This document shows, piece by piece, positions 51,577 through 60,911 of a DNA stretch of 64,000 bases. Source of the DNA: Flavivirga abyssicola (GTDB lineage Bacteria > Bacteroidota > Bacteroidia > Flavobacteriales > Flavobacteriaceae). A model generated the notes under the pieces. The model worked only from the letters and a program-made list of their open reading frames with translations, was not told where the DNA came from and made no database searches. Each line of letters begins with the position of its first letter. Position 1 is the first letter of the stretch. Made by a program: the position numbers and the translations under genes. The stretch spans positions 1,909,001 to 1,973,000 of the forward strand of contig NZ_CP141266.1 in NCBI RefSeq assembly GCF_030540775.2. The letters are read 5' to 3'.

Positions 51577-52512
51577 CTATAAATTATCGTTTAAGACGAT
51601 TTCAAATTGTGTTAACTGTTTAAATTGTAATAAACGTTTGAGAACTTCTTCACTTGATAAATCTTGCATACGTTCAGTGCCAAATTTCTCCACACAAAAC
51701 GATGCTAATGTAGAGCCATAAATAACAGCATTTTTCATGTTTTCAAAAGAAGTATCTCCAGTCTTTGCAAGATAACCTGCAAAACCTCCAGCAAAAGTAT
51801 CACCTGCTCCTGTTGGATCAAAAACAGCTTCTAAAGGTAAAGCGGGTGCATAAAATACATTGTCATCATGAAACAATAAAGCACCATGTTCTCCTTTTTT
51901 AATCACCACATATTTTGGTCCCATATCATGAATTTTTCTAGCAGCAACAACTAAAGAATATTCTCCTGTTAGTTGTCTGGCTTCTTCATCATTTATGGTA
52001 ATGACATCTACATTTTTAATCACGTTATGTAAATCTTCCAAAGCACAATCCATCCAAAAATTCATAGTGTCTAAAATCACTAATTTGGGCTTTGTTGTCA
52101 TTTGGTCTAAAACACTTTGCTGTACCAAAGGGTGTAAATTTCCTAACATAACAATTTCAGCATCACGATAACTTTCTGGAACTATAGGATTAAAATCGGC
52201 AAGCGTATTTAATTCTGTAACTAAAGTGTCGCGAGAATTCATGTCATTATGATAACGACCGCTCCAAAAAAATGTTTTTCCATCTTTAACTATTTCAATT
52301 CCAGAAATATCTATGTTTTTACTTGATAATAAATCTAAATAGTCTTGAGGAAAGTCATCGCCAGCTATAGATACTATTGACGAGTCTACATTAAATTGTG
52401 AAGCTGATAAGCCAATGTAAGTTGCGGCACCGCCTAGAATTTTATCGGTTTTACCGAAAGGCGTTTCAATGGCATCAAAAGCTACTGTGCCAACTATTAC
52501 TAATTTACTCAT
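51577..52512 (-). CDS. PfkB-family carbohydrate or nucleoside kinase
   Basis: A 311-residue ribokinase-fold protein. It has GGAATYIGLSASQFN near the start and the PfkB signature DPTGAGDTFAGGFAGYLA, in which the Asp of GAGD is the catalytic base. The family phosphorylates sugars and nucleosides such as ribose, adenosine or inosine. Its position between two purine-pathway genes favours a nucleoside or ribose substrate, but this is inference from location. Confidence 0.9.
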   Translation of the reverse strand: MSKLVIVGTVAFDAIETPFGKTDKILGGAATYIGLSASQFNVDSSIVSIAGDDFPQDYLDLLSSKNIDISGIEIVKDGKTFFWSGRYHNDMNSRDTLVTELNTLADFNPIVPESYRDAEIVMLGNLHPLVQQSVLDQMTTKPKLVILDTMNFWMDCALEDLHNVIKNVDVITINDEEARQLTGEYSLVVAARKIHDMGPKYVVIKKGEHGALLFHDDNVFYAPALPLEAVFDPTGAGDTFAGGFAGYLAKTGDTSFENMKNAVIYGSTLASFCVEKFGTERMQDLSSEEVLKRLLQFKQLTQFEIVLNDNL

Positions 52513-52535
52513 AAAAGAGACCTGATAATTTTCTG

Positions 52536-52566
52536 CAAAGATAAGTCTTTTAAGTGCTAATTCAAG
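52536..52566 (-). promoter_or_regulatory. promoter of the PfkB kinase gene
   Basis: On the minus strand CTTG (52566-52563), 19 bp, then TATCTTTG (52543-52536). The -7 match is perfect and the -33 matches three of four at ideal spacing. The start codon is 24 bp downstream. Confidence 0.65.
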
Positions 52567-52626
52567 AATATTTTTTTTGAATATAAATACGCTTAGTTGT
52601 AACGATGTTATGGGGTGGAAAAAGAC

Positions 52627-53268
52627 TTATTTTCTTCCAAAATCAGCGGGAATTTCTCCCCATGCTTTAGTTTCCCATTTTACAATAACGGTTTTATAAC
52701 TGTTCTTTTTTAACCAATCAATAGCTCTGTCAATTAATTCAAAAAGGGTCTTGTTTTTATTATTTCGTTCTAGTTTGGTATTACAATTTTTCTTTTTTAC
52801 CCAACTTATAGCTGTTCTGGAATCGGTATATAAAATGCGATCGCTATTATTTTTTTTAAGTAGAGCCAAGCCATGTACAATAGCTAAAAATTCGCCTATA
52901 TTGTTCGTTCCTTCTTCAAAAGGACCTTGAATAAAGAGTTGTTTTTTAGTTTTGGTATCAACACCTCGATATTCCATTTTCCCTGGGTTGCCACTTGAGG
53001 CGGCATCAACCGAAATAGAGTTATAGTTAGGTTGCCCTATTTTTCTTAATTGCTCTTTAGAGAGTTCACTTTTAAATGTAGAAGATTTTCCTATGTAGTC
53101 CTTATAATTTCCCTTTAAAGCTTTTTTTGCAGCTTCAAATGTAGAAAACGACTTGTATTGAGCGCCCTGAAAATCTTTTATTTGTGCTTTACAATCACTC
53201 CAAAATTCAAAAACCCCCGTGTGATGCCCTCTCCAAACAGTGTAATATTTCTTTTTCTTCTTAGACAT
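52627..53268 (-). CDS. ribonuclease H1 with viroplasmin domain
   Basis: A 213-residue protein. The N-terminal part (about 5-50) is a viroplasmin/caulimovirus-type RNA-DNA hybrid-binding domain: YYTVWRGHHTGVFEFWSDCK. The RNase H domain (about 80-213) has the acidic residues in ISVDAASSGNPG, NNIGEFLAIVHG and ILYTDSRTAISW. It cuts RNA of RNA:DNA hybrids. This two-domain form is common in Bacteroidota. It lies between the PfkB and PurN genes. Confidence 0.92.
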   Translation of the reverse strand: MSKKKKKYYTVWRGHHTGVFEFWSDCKAQIKDFQGAQYKSFSTFEAAKKALKGNYKDYIGKSSTFKSELSKEQLRKIGQPNYNSISVDAASSGNPGKMEYRGVDTKTKKQLFIQGPFEEGTNNIGEFLAIVHGLALLKKNNSDRILYTDSRTAISWVKKKNCNTKLERNNKNKTLFELIDRAIDWLKKNSYKTVIVKWETKAWGEIPADFGRK

Positions 53269-53275
53269 TTTTTTT

Positions 53276-53299
53276 CATTCCCGCGAAGGCGGGAATCTT
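53276..53299. repeat. short intergenic hairpin repeat
   Basis: ATTCCCGC and GCGGGAAT flank GAAG. This is the CATTCCCGCGAAGGCGGGAA type of flavobacterial intergenic repeat, also seen in variant form at 63208. On the minus strand a T-run is absent, so a terminator role is doubtful. Confidence 0.6.
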
Positions 53300-53315
53300 A
53301 ATTTAAGTTTTAATT

Positions 53316-53882
53316 TTATTCAGATAACAACTTCTCAATAACTTTAGGGAAATGTTCCATTTCCAATTCATGAATTTTTTCAGCAACATCTTCGGCCGTA
53401 TCAGAAGGGGAAACATGACATTTTGATTGAAAAATAATAGCGCCCTCGTCGTAATTTTCGTTCACGTAATGTATGGTAATACCAGTTTCAGCTTCATTAT
53501 TTGCAACAACAGCTTTATGAACATTCATACCATACATGCCTTTACCTCCATATTTTGGTAATAAGGCCGGATGAATATTAATTACTTTATTAGGGAATTC
53601 TTTTAAAATAAGCTCTGGAAATTTCCATAAAAATCCAGCAAGAACAATTAAGTCTGGTTGAGAAGCCTTTAAGATATTTAATACGTCATTTGTTTTTGTA
53701 AACGCTATTCTGTTAAAAGACAACGCGCTCACTTTTAGGTTTTTAGCACGGTCTAAAACTTTGGCACGAGGATTGTTAGTAAGTACTTGAATAACAGACG
53801 CATTATCGCTGTTGTGAAAAAACTTAACTAAATTTTCAGCATTAGTACCACTTCCGGACGCAAAAATTACAATACGGTTCAT
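53316..53882 (-). CDS. purN: phosphoribosylglycinamide formyltransferase
   Basis: A 188-residue PurN. It begins MNRIVIFASGSGTNAENLVK, with the glycine loop that binds the ribose phosphate; VINIHPALLPKYGGKGMYG has the catalytic His and the loop; and TGITIHYVNENYDEGAIIFQ ends with the aspartate region. The ATG at 53882 is preferred to an upstream in-frame start because it opens the beta strand of the family. Reaction: 10-formyl-THF plus GAR to FGAR in purine synthesis. Confidence 0.95.
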   Translation of the reverse strand: MNRIVIFASGSGTNAENLVKFFHNSDNASVIQVLTNNPRAKVLDRAKNLKVSALSFNRIAFTKTNDVLNILKASQPDLIVLAGFLWKFPELILKEFPNKVINIHPALLPKYGGKGMYGMNVHKAVVANNEAETGITIHYVNENYDEGAIIFQSKCHVSPSDTAEDVAEKIHELEMEHFPKVIEKLLSE

Positions 53883-54028
53883 TTTACAGTTTATAATGTT
53901 AAAATTATTCAACAAAAAAAAGAATAATTATTAACAATTTGAAGGTGAAATATAAATAGTTAAAACTTATTTTAGTAAATTACAAACACATTTTTATATG
54001 AAAGATGTGTTTTAAAAATAAAGTTTTT

Positions 54029-54036
54029 TATTTTTG
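54029..54036 (+). promoter_or_regulatory. candidate promoter of acpP-fabF
   Basis: TATTTTTG is a perfect -7 element 32 bp before the acpP start, with TGTG (54006-54009) in the -33 place at 19 bp. The region is divergent from purN. Confidence 0.5.
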
Positions 54037-54067
54037 CCAACTAATTAAAATTTAAAATTAAAATATT

Positions 54068-54301
54068 ATGTCAGACATTGCATCAAGAGTAAAAGCGATT
54101 ATCGTAGACAAATTGGGAGTTGATGAGAACGAAGTTGTAACAGAAGCAAGCTTCACAAACGATTTAGGAGCGGACTCATTAGATACTGTTGAATTAATAA
54201 TGGAATTCGAAAAAGAATTTGATATTCAAATACCAGATGATCAAGCTGAAAACATTGCTACAGTAGGTCAAGCTATTTCTTATATAGAAGAAGCAAAATA
54301 A
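54068..54301 (+). CDS. acpP: housekeeping acyl carrier protein
   Basis: A 77-residue ACP with the classical [15 protein letters not shown] motif carrying the phosphopantetheine serine, a close match to E. coli AcpP. It lies 12 bp before fabF, the usual pairing. It carries fatty acids in membrane lipid synthesis and differs from the two cluster-specific ACPs at 1055 and 11860. Confidence 0.97.
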   Translation: MSDIASRVKAIIVDKLGVDENEVVTEASFTNDLGADSLDTVELIMEFEKEFDIQIPDDQAENIATVGQAISYIEEAK

Positions 54302-54313
54302 GCATTACACTTT

Positions 54314-55564
54314 ATGGAGATAAAGAGAGTTGTAGTCACAGGGTTAGGGGCTTTAACACCTATAGGTAATACCAAAGAAGAATTTTGGGAAGGACTTATT
54401 AGTGGTAGAAGTGGTGCTGCGCCTATAACATATTATGATACCGAGAAATTTAAAACAAAGTTCGCTTGCGAATTAAAGGGTTTTAATGCAACTGATTTTC
54501 TTGATAGAAAAGAGGCTCGTAAGATGGATAAATTTGCGCAGTACGCTATGGTGGCTTCAGATGAAGCTATCGCAGATGCTAAATTAGATCTGGATGAGGT
54601 GAATAAGTTGCGGGTAGGTGTTATATGGGGAGCAGGAATTGGAGGTTTAGAAACCTTTCAGCAAGAAGTTTTGAACTTTGCCGATGGTGATGGAACTCCA
54701 AGGTTTAATCCATTCTTTATTCCAAAAATGATCGCAGACATTGCACCAGCCAATATTTCCATAAAACATGGATTTATGGGACCAAATTATACAACGGTTT
54801 CTGCATGTGCCTCTTCTGCAAACGCTATGTTTGATGCTTTAAACTCAATCCGTTTAGGGTATTGTGATGTAGTTGTTACAGGAGGAAGTGAGGCAGCGGT
54901 TACTATTGCTGGAATGGGTGGTTTTAATGCCATGCATGCATTATCTACTAGAAACGAAAGTCCAGAAACAGCTTCAAGGCCATTTGACGGAACCAGAGAT
55001 GGTTTTGTTTTAGGAGAAGGAGCTGGTGCTTTAGTTTTAGAAGAGTACGAGCATGCTAAAGCAAGAGGAGCAAAAATATATGCAGAAGTTGCAGGAGGCG
55101 GATTGTCTTCTGATGCATATCACATGACAGCTCCACATCCAGAAGGTATTGGTGTGGTTGAAGTCATGAAAAATTGCTTAGAAAATGCCAACCTTAAGCC
55201 AGAAGATGTAGATCACATAAATACACATGGAACTTCTACGCCATTGGGTGATGTCGCCGAACTTAAAGCTATTTCTAAAGTTTTTGGAAATCATGCCAAG
55301 AATATAAATATTAATTCAACGAAATCAATGACAGGGCACTTATTAGGTGCAGCTGGAGCTATTGAAGCTATTTCGGTTATATTGGCAATGGAAAACGGTG
55401 TTGTTCCTCCAACGATTAACCATACTACAATAGACGAGAGCATTGATCCTGAATTAAATTTAACTTTAAATAAGGCTCAAAAACGTGACGTTAAAGTAGC
55501 TATGAGCAATACGTTTGGATTTGGTGGACACAACGCTTGTGTAGTATTCAAAAAAATTGATTGA
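54314..55564 (+). CDS. fabF: 3-oxoacyl-ACP synthase II
   Basis: A 416-residue FabF with the full triad: Cys in TVSACASSANA, His in NTHGTSTPLGD, His in SMTGHLLGAAG. It sits between acpP and rnc, the housekeeping arrangement. Compared with the pigment-cluster ketosynthases it keeps all canonical motifs, which confirms that the others are specialised. Reaction: elongation of acyl-ACP in fatty acid synthesis. Confidence 0.97.
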   Translation: MEIKRVVVTGLGALTPIGNTKEEFWEGLISGRSGAAPITYYDTEKFKTKFACELKGFNATDFLDRKEARKMDKFAQYAMVASDEAIADAKLDLDEVNKLRVGVIWGAGIGGLETFQQEVLNFADGDGTPRFNPFFIPKMIADIAPANISIKHGFMGPNYTTVSACASSANAMFDALNSIRLGYCDVVVTGGSEAAVTIAGMGGFNAMHALSTRNESPETASRPFDGTRDGFVLGEGAGALVLEEYEHAKARGAKIYAEVAGGGLSSDAYHMTAPHPEGIGVVEVMKNCLENANLKPEDVDHINTHGTSTPLGDVAELKAISKVFGNHAKNININSTKSMTGHLLGAAGAIEAISVILAMENGVVPPTINHTTIDESIDPELNLTLNKAQKRDVKVAMSNTFGFGGHNACVVFKKID

Positions 55565-55665
55565 AATCTGAATGAATGATAGACCATAACAATACATTAA
55601 ACTTTTCAGTAAAATGAAACATGGTTTATTACATCTGACATAAAAATAACATTATTAATTTTCAG

Positions 55666-56406
55666 ATGAAAAGCATTCGTAACATATTAAATTCCCGTTC
55701 TAAACGCAACGGGAATTTTTTTATGCAATTAACTAAAATTCTTGGGTTTAAACCTAAACACATTAAGTTCTACAAAACAGCATTCACTCATCGATCCATG
55801 AATATAAAGGATAGTAAAGGCAATGCTATTAATTATGAACGGTTAGAGTTTTTAGGAGATGCTACATTAAGTGCCGTCATTGCATCACATTTGTATCTAG
55901 AAGTACCAAGTGGTGATGAGGGATACCTAACCAAGATGCGTTCTAAGATTGTAAGTAGAGAGCATTTAAATGAACTAGGGAAAGACTTAAATTTAATAGA
56001 CTTAGTAGAAAGTAAAATTCCACCTGGGCAGTTTGGAGACAATATTCATGGTAATATTTTTGAAGCTTTAATAGGGGCTATTTTTCTTGATAAAGGATAT
56101 AAGTTTTGCGAAAAGTTTATATATAAATGTGTTATTATTCCTTATGTAGATATTGAAACTTTAGAGGGCAAAGTTATTAGCTATAAAAGCTTGCTCATTG
56201 AATGGTGTCAAAAAGAAAAGAAAACATTTGGCTATAATGTATATGAAGATACTGGTAATGATGAGGTTCGACATTTTTCAGTAAAACTATCTATAGACGA
56301 AAAAATTGTTGCAAAAGCACGTGCAACGTCAAAGAAAAAAGCAGAAGAAAAAGCTTCAAAACGCGCTTTTTTTGCATTTCAAAGCAAGATATCTAAAATG
56401 ATTTAA
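55666..56406 (+). CDS. rnc: ribonuclease III
   Basis: A 246-residue protein. The RNase III signature is NYERLEFLGDATLSAVIASH, with metal-binding acids, and NIFEALIGAIFLD has the second acidic pair. The dsRNA-binding domain (about 170-240) ends AKARATSKKKAEEKASKRAF. It cuts double-stranded RNA in rRNA maturation and RNA turnover. It lies 101 bp after fabF, a common order. Confidence 0.95.
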   Translation: MKSIRNILNSRSKRNGNFFMQLTKILGFKPKHIKFYKTAFTHRSMNIKDSKGNAINYERLEFLGDATLSAVIASHLYLEVPSGDEGYLTKMRSKIVSREHLNELGKDLNLIDLVESKIPPGQFGDNIHGNIFEALIGAIFLDKGYKFCEKFIYKCVIIPYVDIETLEGKVISYKSLLIEWCQKEKKTFGYNVYEDTGNDEVRHFSVKLSIDEKIVAKARATSKKKAEEKASKRAFFAFQSKISKMI

Positions 56407-56465
56407 TACTTTTTGGGTAAAAGGACTAAACTATAACGTTTTCGTTTATTTTGTTATTAACATAT

Positions 56466-56493
56466 CAGTCAAACGTATTCCGATTGACTGTTT
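56466..56493 (+). terminator. candidate terminator after rnc
   Basis: CAGTCAA and TTGACTG surround an 11-nt loop and are followed by TTTTT. Confidence 0.6.
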
Positions 56494-56526
56494 TTAATAT
56501 TATATTTACCACGATTAATATAAGTT

Positions 56527-57012
56527 ATGGCTGTACACAAGCTTATTCTTGATGATGTTTTTGAAGAAGATCTATATACTTTAATAGCAATTCATTGTAC
56601 CCTTGAAGATTATCGTTTAGCATATCTTTTAAATAAATATTTAGGAATAAGTCTTATAAGAAAACCATTGGATTTAGATTATCAGAATGGAAAATCAACG
56701 TATTCAATTTTTGAATGGGAAGATAATAAACAACAAACAATCTGGAATCTAGTATCTAATATTTGCAAAACAGAACATTATAGACAAGGAAGTAACGAAT
56801 CATTATTTGATTCTGAAGAAAAAATAACGAGGACAACATATTTAATACCAGAATATAAAACGGTTAATTATTTTTTAAAAATAGATAATGACATCAATTT
56901 TAGTAAAGAGAAATATATTCTGAACAATGTATTAGAAGTACCTCAAATAGCTACGGCTTATAGTATTGATAGCAATCAATTGAAATCTAAGGACAATTTA
57001 ATTTTTAACTAA
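56527..57012 (+). CDS. IPExxxVDY-family protein
   Basis: A 161-residue protein of the family named for its motif, here IPEYKTVNYFLKID. It has an N-terminal LDDVFEEDLYTLIAIHCTLE. Function is unknown, but the family is conserved next to pyruvate kinase in Flavobacteriaceae. The TAA stop overlaps the ATG of the kinase gene by one base (TAATG), so the two are translationally coupled. That suggests a role tied to pyruvate kinase or its expression. Confidence 0.9.
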   Translation: MAVHKLILDDVFEEDLYTLIAIHCTLEDYRLAYLLNKYLGISLIRKPLDLDYQNGKSTYSIFEWEDNKQQTIWNLVSNICKTEHYRQGSNESLFDSEEKITRTTYLIPEYKTVNYFLKIDNDINFSKEKYILNNVLEVPQIATAYSIDSNQLKSKDNLIFN

Positions 57013-58454
57013 TGTCAACAACAAAGAAAACGAAGATAGTAGCAACATTAGGACCTGCTACAAGTACAAAAGAAGTTTTAAAGGGAATGCTTGAAGAAGG
57101 CGTTAATGTATTTAGAATAAACTTCTCTCATGCCGATTACAGTGATGTTACCCAACGCATTAAAATGATAAGAGAGTTAAATGAAGAATTCGGTTTTACT
57201 GCTGCCATTTTAGCAGATTTACAAGGCCCTAAACTTCGTGTTGGTGTTATGAAAGAGGAAGTAGTTGTGCATCCTGATGATGAAATCGTATTTGCCACTG
57301 GCGAACGTTTTGAAGGTACAAAGGAACGTGTTTATATGACATATGAAAGGTTTCCACAAGATGCAAAATCAGGAGAGCGTATCCTTTTGGATGATGGGAA
57401 ATTAATTTTTGAAGTAGCCTCTACCAATAATAAGGACGAAGTTATTGCTCGCGTTATTCAAGGAGGTCCGCTTAAATCTAAAAAAGGCGTAAATCTTCCT
57501 AATACAAATATTTCGCAACCAGCTTTAACCGAAAAAGATATTGAAGATGCTATTTTCGCTATTAGCCAGGAGGTGGATTGGATTGCTTTGTCGTTTGTGC
57601 GTCATGCAGAAGATTTAATGCAACTTCGCGATTTAATAAATAAGCATAGCGAGCATAAAATACCAATTATAGCTAAAATTGAAAAGCCAGAAGCTGTAGA
57701 GAATATCGATAAAATTGTAACACACTGTGATGGTCTTATGGTTGCTCGTGGTGATTTAGGTGTAGAGGTTCCTGCAGAGGAAGTACCGCTTATTCAAAAA
57801 CAATTGGTGTTACGTGCTAAAAAAGCAAGAATTCCAGTAATTATAGCAACCCAAATGATGGAGACTATGATTTCTAGTTTAACGCCAACAAGAGCAGAGG
57901 TAAACGATGTTGCGAATTCGGTTATGGATGGTGCAGATGCTGTAATGCTATCAGGAGAGACGTCTGTAGGTAGTTACCCTGTACAGGTTATTAAGCAAAT
58001 GTCTAACATACTTAAAAGTGTAGAAGATTCAAAATTAATTAAAGTACCTCAATTACCACCTCATATTCGTACAAATCGTTATATAACAAAATCTATTTGC
58101 TACCATGCTGCTAATATGGCAAACGAAATTAGTGCAAAAGCTATTTCAACATTAACAAATAGTGGGTATACAGCATTTCAAATTTCGGCATGGAGACCAT
58201 CGTGTCATATTTTAGTTTTTACATCTAATAAGCGCATATTAACACGCCTTAGCTTGCTTTGGGGGGTTCGTGCTTTTTACTATGATAAATTTGTAAGTAC
58301 AGATGAAACGATTGAGGATGTAAATAATATTGCCTGTAAAATGGGGTATTTAGAAGAAGGAGATATGCTTATTAGTTTAGCCGCAATGCCAATTAAAGAC
58401 AGGGGTATGGTGAATACATTACGAGTTACAGAAATAGAGACTTGTAATTTTTAA
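57012..58454 (+). CDS. pyk: pyruvate kinase
   Basis: A 480-residue pyruvate kinase. It begins KTKIVATLGPATSTKEVLKG; the substrate and metal loops include RINFSHADYSDV, AILADLQGPKLRVG, IPIIAKIEKPEAVENI with the catalytic Lys, VARGDLGVEVP and VIIATQMMETMISS. The C-terminal allosteric domain is present. Reaction: phosphoenolpyruvate plus ADP to pyruvate plus ATP. It is the last gene of the plus-strand run. Confidence 0.97.
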   Translation: MSTTKKTKIVATLGPATSTKEVLKGMLEEGVNVFRINFSHADYSDVTQRIKMIRELNEEFGFTAAILADLQGPKLRVGVMKEEVVVHPDDEIVFATGERFEGTKERVYMTYERFPQDAKSGERILLDDGKLIFEVASTNNKDEVIARVIQGGPLKSKKGVNLPNTNISQPALTEKDIEDAIFAISQEVDWIALSFVRHAEDLMQLRDLINKHSEHKIPIIAKIEKPEAVENIDKIVTHCDGLMVARGDLGVEVPAEEVPLIQKQLVLRAKKARIPVIIATQMMETMISSLTPTRAEVNDVANSVMDGADAVMLSGETSVGSYPVQVIKQMSNILKSVEDSKLIKVPQLPPHIRTNRYITKSICYHAANMANEISAKAISTLTNSGYTAFQISAWRPSCHILVFTSNKRILTRLSLLWGVRAFYYDKFVSTDETIEDVNNIACKMGYLEEGDMLISLAAMPIKDRGMVNTLRVTEIETCNF

Positions 58455-58493
58455 TAACTTGATAGGAGAAGTTGATTTTAATTAGTTTAGTTC

Positions 58494-59369
58494 TTACAAA
58501 TCAAATAAATAGGCTATAGAAAAATTAAAAAAACCAGTTGTATTTAAGTTAGATTCTGTACCTATAGCAGAAGGTAAATTTATATTATATCCAAATTCGA
58601 ATTCAAAAGAGTTAGTACTAAATTCTAATGGAATATTAATTTGTGTATTAATTAAATTGAACACATTGTTTTCTAAATAATTTGTTACTGGTACACCATT
58701 TATTATAGTTGTTTGTGCTAACTCAAAAGTTTGCTTTCCGGCAACAATATTTAGTTCGGGTTTTAATTTTAAACTGCTTTTTTTTGTTTTAAGTAGTTTA
58801 AAAGAGGCATAACTTGTGGACGTAATTTGAAATGATTGGTCATTTCCAAATAAATAAGTTCCAGAGAGTTGTGTGCCTATTGTACGTTGTTTGTTTGTTA
58901 TACCAGAACCCAGAGTTAAAGCATAGTGAAAAGGATTATTTACCCCATTAGAATAAAAATACCTTGAGCCTATGGCATAGAGTCTAAATAATTTGTTTTT
59001 GCCTAGGCTTTTACTATACCCTATGGAAGCAGCAGTGTAATCCCATTTAGGGACAAATTCATTATAATATATTCCAGATAAACTAAACATGTACCCTTTG
59101 GAATGCATATATGTAATTTGAGGTCTTATATTGTATTGATCAATACCAATATCTCTTCCAGAAAAATAAGTATCACTATTATAGTCTACAGAGACATATA
59201 AAAATTTAAAATTATTAACTCCTTGTATTAGCTCGTCTAAAATATCGTTTTCCAATAGACTATCAATAATCTCATCGACCTCTTTTTCTTTATCAATAGG
59301 TAACTTTTCCTGTGAGTATGTAAATAGGCCACTTGAAAATATTGCAAATGCCAAGAAGACTTTTTTCAT
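58494..59369 (-). CDS. outer-membrane beta-barrel protein (DUF6268-like)
   Basis: A 291-residue protein with a signal peptide (MKKVFLAFAIFSSGLFTYSQ) and alternating beta strands ending in FFNFSIAYLFDL, typical of outer-membrane barrels. Family assignment as DUF6268-like is from overall appearance, not a clear motif. Convergent with pyruvate kinase, 39 bp apart. The role is unknown. Confidence 0.75.
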   Translation of the reverse strand: MKKVFLAFAIFSSGLFTYSQEKLPIDKEKEVDEIIDSLLENDILDELIQGVNNFKFLYVSVDYNSDTYFSGRDIGIDQYNIRPQITYMHSKGYMFSLSGIYYNEFVPKWDYTAASIGYSKSLGKNKLFRLYAIGSRYFYSNGVNNPFHYALTLGSGITNKQRTIGTQLSGTYLFGNDQSFQITSTSYASFKLLKTKKSSLKLKPELNIVAGKQTFELAQTTIINGVPVTNYLENNVFNLINTQINIPLEFSTNSFEFEFGYNINLPSAIGTESNLNTTGFFNFSIAYLFDL

Positions 59370-59420
59370 GGATTTTTATTTATACTTGAAAAAGAAATAG
59401 AGTTTAGATATAAATATGGA

Positions 59421-59451
59421 AAAGTGGTTGAATTTTTTATTCAACCACTTT
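59421..59451 (-). terminator. 13-bp hairpin after the Spy-like gene
   Basis: AAAGTGGTTGAAT (59421-59433) and ATTCAACCACTTT (59439-59451) are exact reverse complements with a 5-nt loop. On the minus strand the hairpin follows the gene ending at 59483 and is followed by TTTCC. Confidence 0.85.
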
Positions 59452-59482
59452 TCTCTTATAACTTGGTGTGAAAGGCATCGAA

Positions 59483-59938
59483 TTAGCCACCATTATTATG
59501 CTTCCCCCTTTTCTTTCTATCCCGTCTTACAGACTCACGCAACTCATTTCTATCTTCTCCTCTTCTGGTTTTAAACCGTGTGCGCAATTGTTGTCGTTGC
59601 TCACGTGTTAATGTTGCTTTAAATTGTTCTTTAAGCCTATTTACTTTAACCTTATTTTCTTTAAGCAGATTTTTTTGGGTTTCGGTAAAAGACAACACTA
59701 AGGCATTTCGTCTTTCTTCTTTTGAAAGTTTAGCATTTTCTAATATGGCTAATTGCTCGGCAGTAAGACTGGCCTTAAAGGCTTCTCTATTTGTTTTAAT
59801 TAAGTTACGCTGCTCCTGCATGAGTTTTTGTTGCTCCTGTGTTAGATTTCCCTTATCAAGGTTTTCTTGAGCTCCTAAACTTGTGATGCCTATAAAAATA
59901 CCCAGCATTAGTAATTTAATTTTTTTTACAAATTTCAT
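59483..59938 (-). CDS. exported Spy/CpxP-like basic protein
   Basis: A 151-residue exported protein with a signal peptide (LLMLGIFIGITSLGAQ). The mature part is helical and Arg/Lys/Gln-rich with LTxEQ repeats: LTQEQQK, LTAEQLA and LTREQRQ. These recall the LTxxQ motif of periplasmic Spy/CpxP chaperones. The tail is very basic (RRDRKKRGKHNN). It is 50 bp after a lipoprotein gene in the sigma-factor operon. A periplasmic stress role is plausible; evidence is by resemblance only. Confidence 0.7.
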   Translation of the reverse strand: MKFVKKIKLLMLGIFIGITSLGAQENLDKGNLTQEQQKLMQEQRNLIKTNREAFKASLTAEQLAILENAKLSKEERRNALVLSFTETQKNLLKENKVKVNRLKEQFKATLTREQRQQLRTRFKTRRGEDRNELRESVRRDRKKRGKHNNGG

Positions 59939-59988
59939 GTCTTCAATTTTTGTTTCTCAACGAAACAGAATGTTTTATAGCTATGAGC

Positions 59989-60885
59989 TTAGTGCTTTCT
60001 TCTTTTCCTTTTCAATTCTATTTCGGTAACTGTGCCATCTACTTCAGTTAGTGTGCCTATATTATCGCAGGTGCCATCACCATAATCCAAACTAGAAGTT
60101 TCTCCATTTACAGTGTATGTTTTAACACCTTGTACAATGTACTTGCATGCTGCCGGTTTTACTAAAGGTATTGTTATTTCAACTACTTTTGCATTTCCTT
60201 CAGCATTTGTAAACGTATGTGATCCAGTAACGGTTTTTTCATCATCTTTATGTGTGTCTGTATCCCCACCACTAGTAATAACTACCAAACGTGTTCCTAC
60301 TTTAGTTACAGTCCCTTCATCGGTTTCTACAGAGATATCTACAGAGCCACTTATTTGTGGATTGCCATCACCATTAGCAGCAATGAACTCATGGGTTTTT
60401 GTTCCATTTATTACATGACCATTTATAGTAAAATTGGTAAATGTAACTGTACGGGTTTTGTCTATATCGGAGGTAGATTTTACTATGATAATCGTTCCCG
60501 AAATAACATCGCCATTTCTATCTACACAATCTTCTGGGAATGATACAGTAATTGTAACCGTATTATCTAAAGTTTCTTCTTCAAATACAGTACAATCAGG
60601 AAAAAAACCCGAACGATCATGACAATTTTTTCTTGGTGGAAATTTTTCTGAACTTGATTTACCAGTAGCAATATTTGATTCAAATTCTAAAGAACTCATG
60701 GCGTATAAGCTATAAGAGTCAGCCACACTTTCAACGCTTTCAATAGAGGCTTCAAGTGCTACCAATTCTGATGTGCTATCAGAAACTAATGTGTCTTCTG
60801 TTACAGATTCGTCTTTATTACAAGACATAAAAAATAATGTAAGTGTTGCTATAGCCATGGCTATCATAAATTTGTTCTTTTTCAT
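59989..60885 (-). CDS. lipoprotein of unknown function
   Basis: A 298-residue protein with signal MIAMAIATLTLFFMSCNKDE (lipid Cys within). The mature part is Ser/Thr/Asp-rich and beta-rich, with CVDRNGDVISGTIIIV and HVINGTKTHEFIAANGDG repeats. It has an Arg/Lys-rich end (LKRKRRKH). No family was recognised. It lies 26 bp after the anti-sigma gene and 50 bp before the Spy-like gene, so it likely belongs to the sigma-controlled operon. Confidence 0.75.
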   Translation of the reverse strand: MKKNKFMIAMAIATLTLFFMSCNKDESVTEDTLVSDSTSELVALEASIESVESVADSYSLYAMSSLEFESNIATGKSSSEKFPPRKNCHDRSGFFPDCTVFEEETLDNTVTITVSFPEDCVDRNGDVISGTIIIVKSTSDIDKTRTVTFTNFTINGHVINGTKTHEFIAANGDGNPQISGSVDISVETDEGTVTKVGTRLVVITSGGDTDTHKDDEKTVTGSHTFTNAEGNAKVVEITIPLVKPAACKYIVQGVKTYTVNGETSSLDYGDGTCDNIGTLTEVDGTVTEIELKRKRRKH

Positions 60886-60911
60886 AACAAAGGGTTTAAT
60901 TAGTATTAATA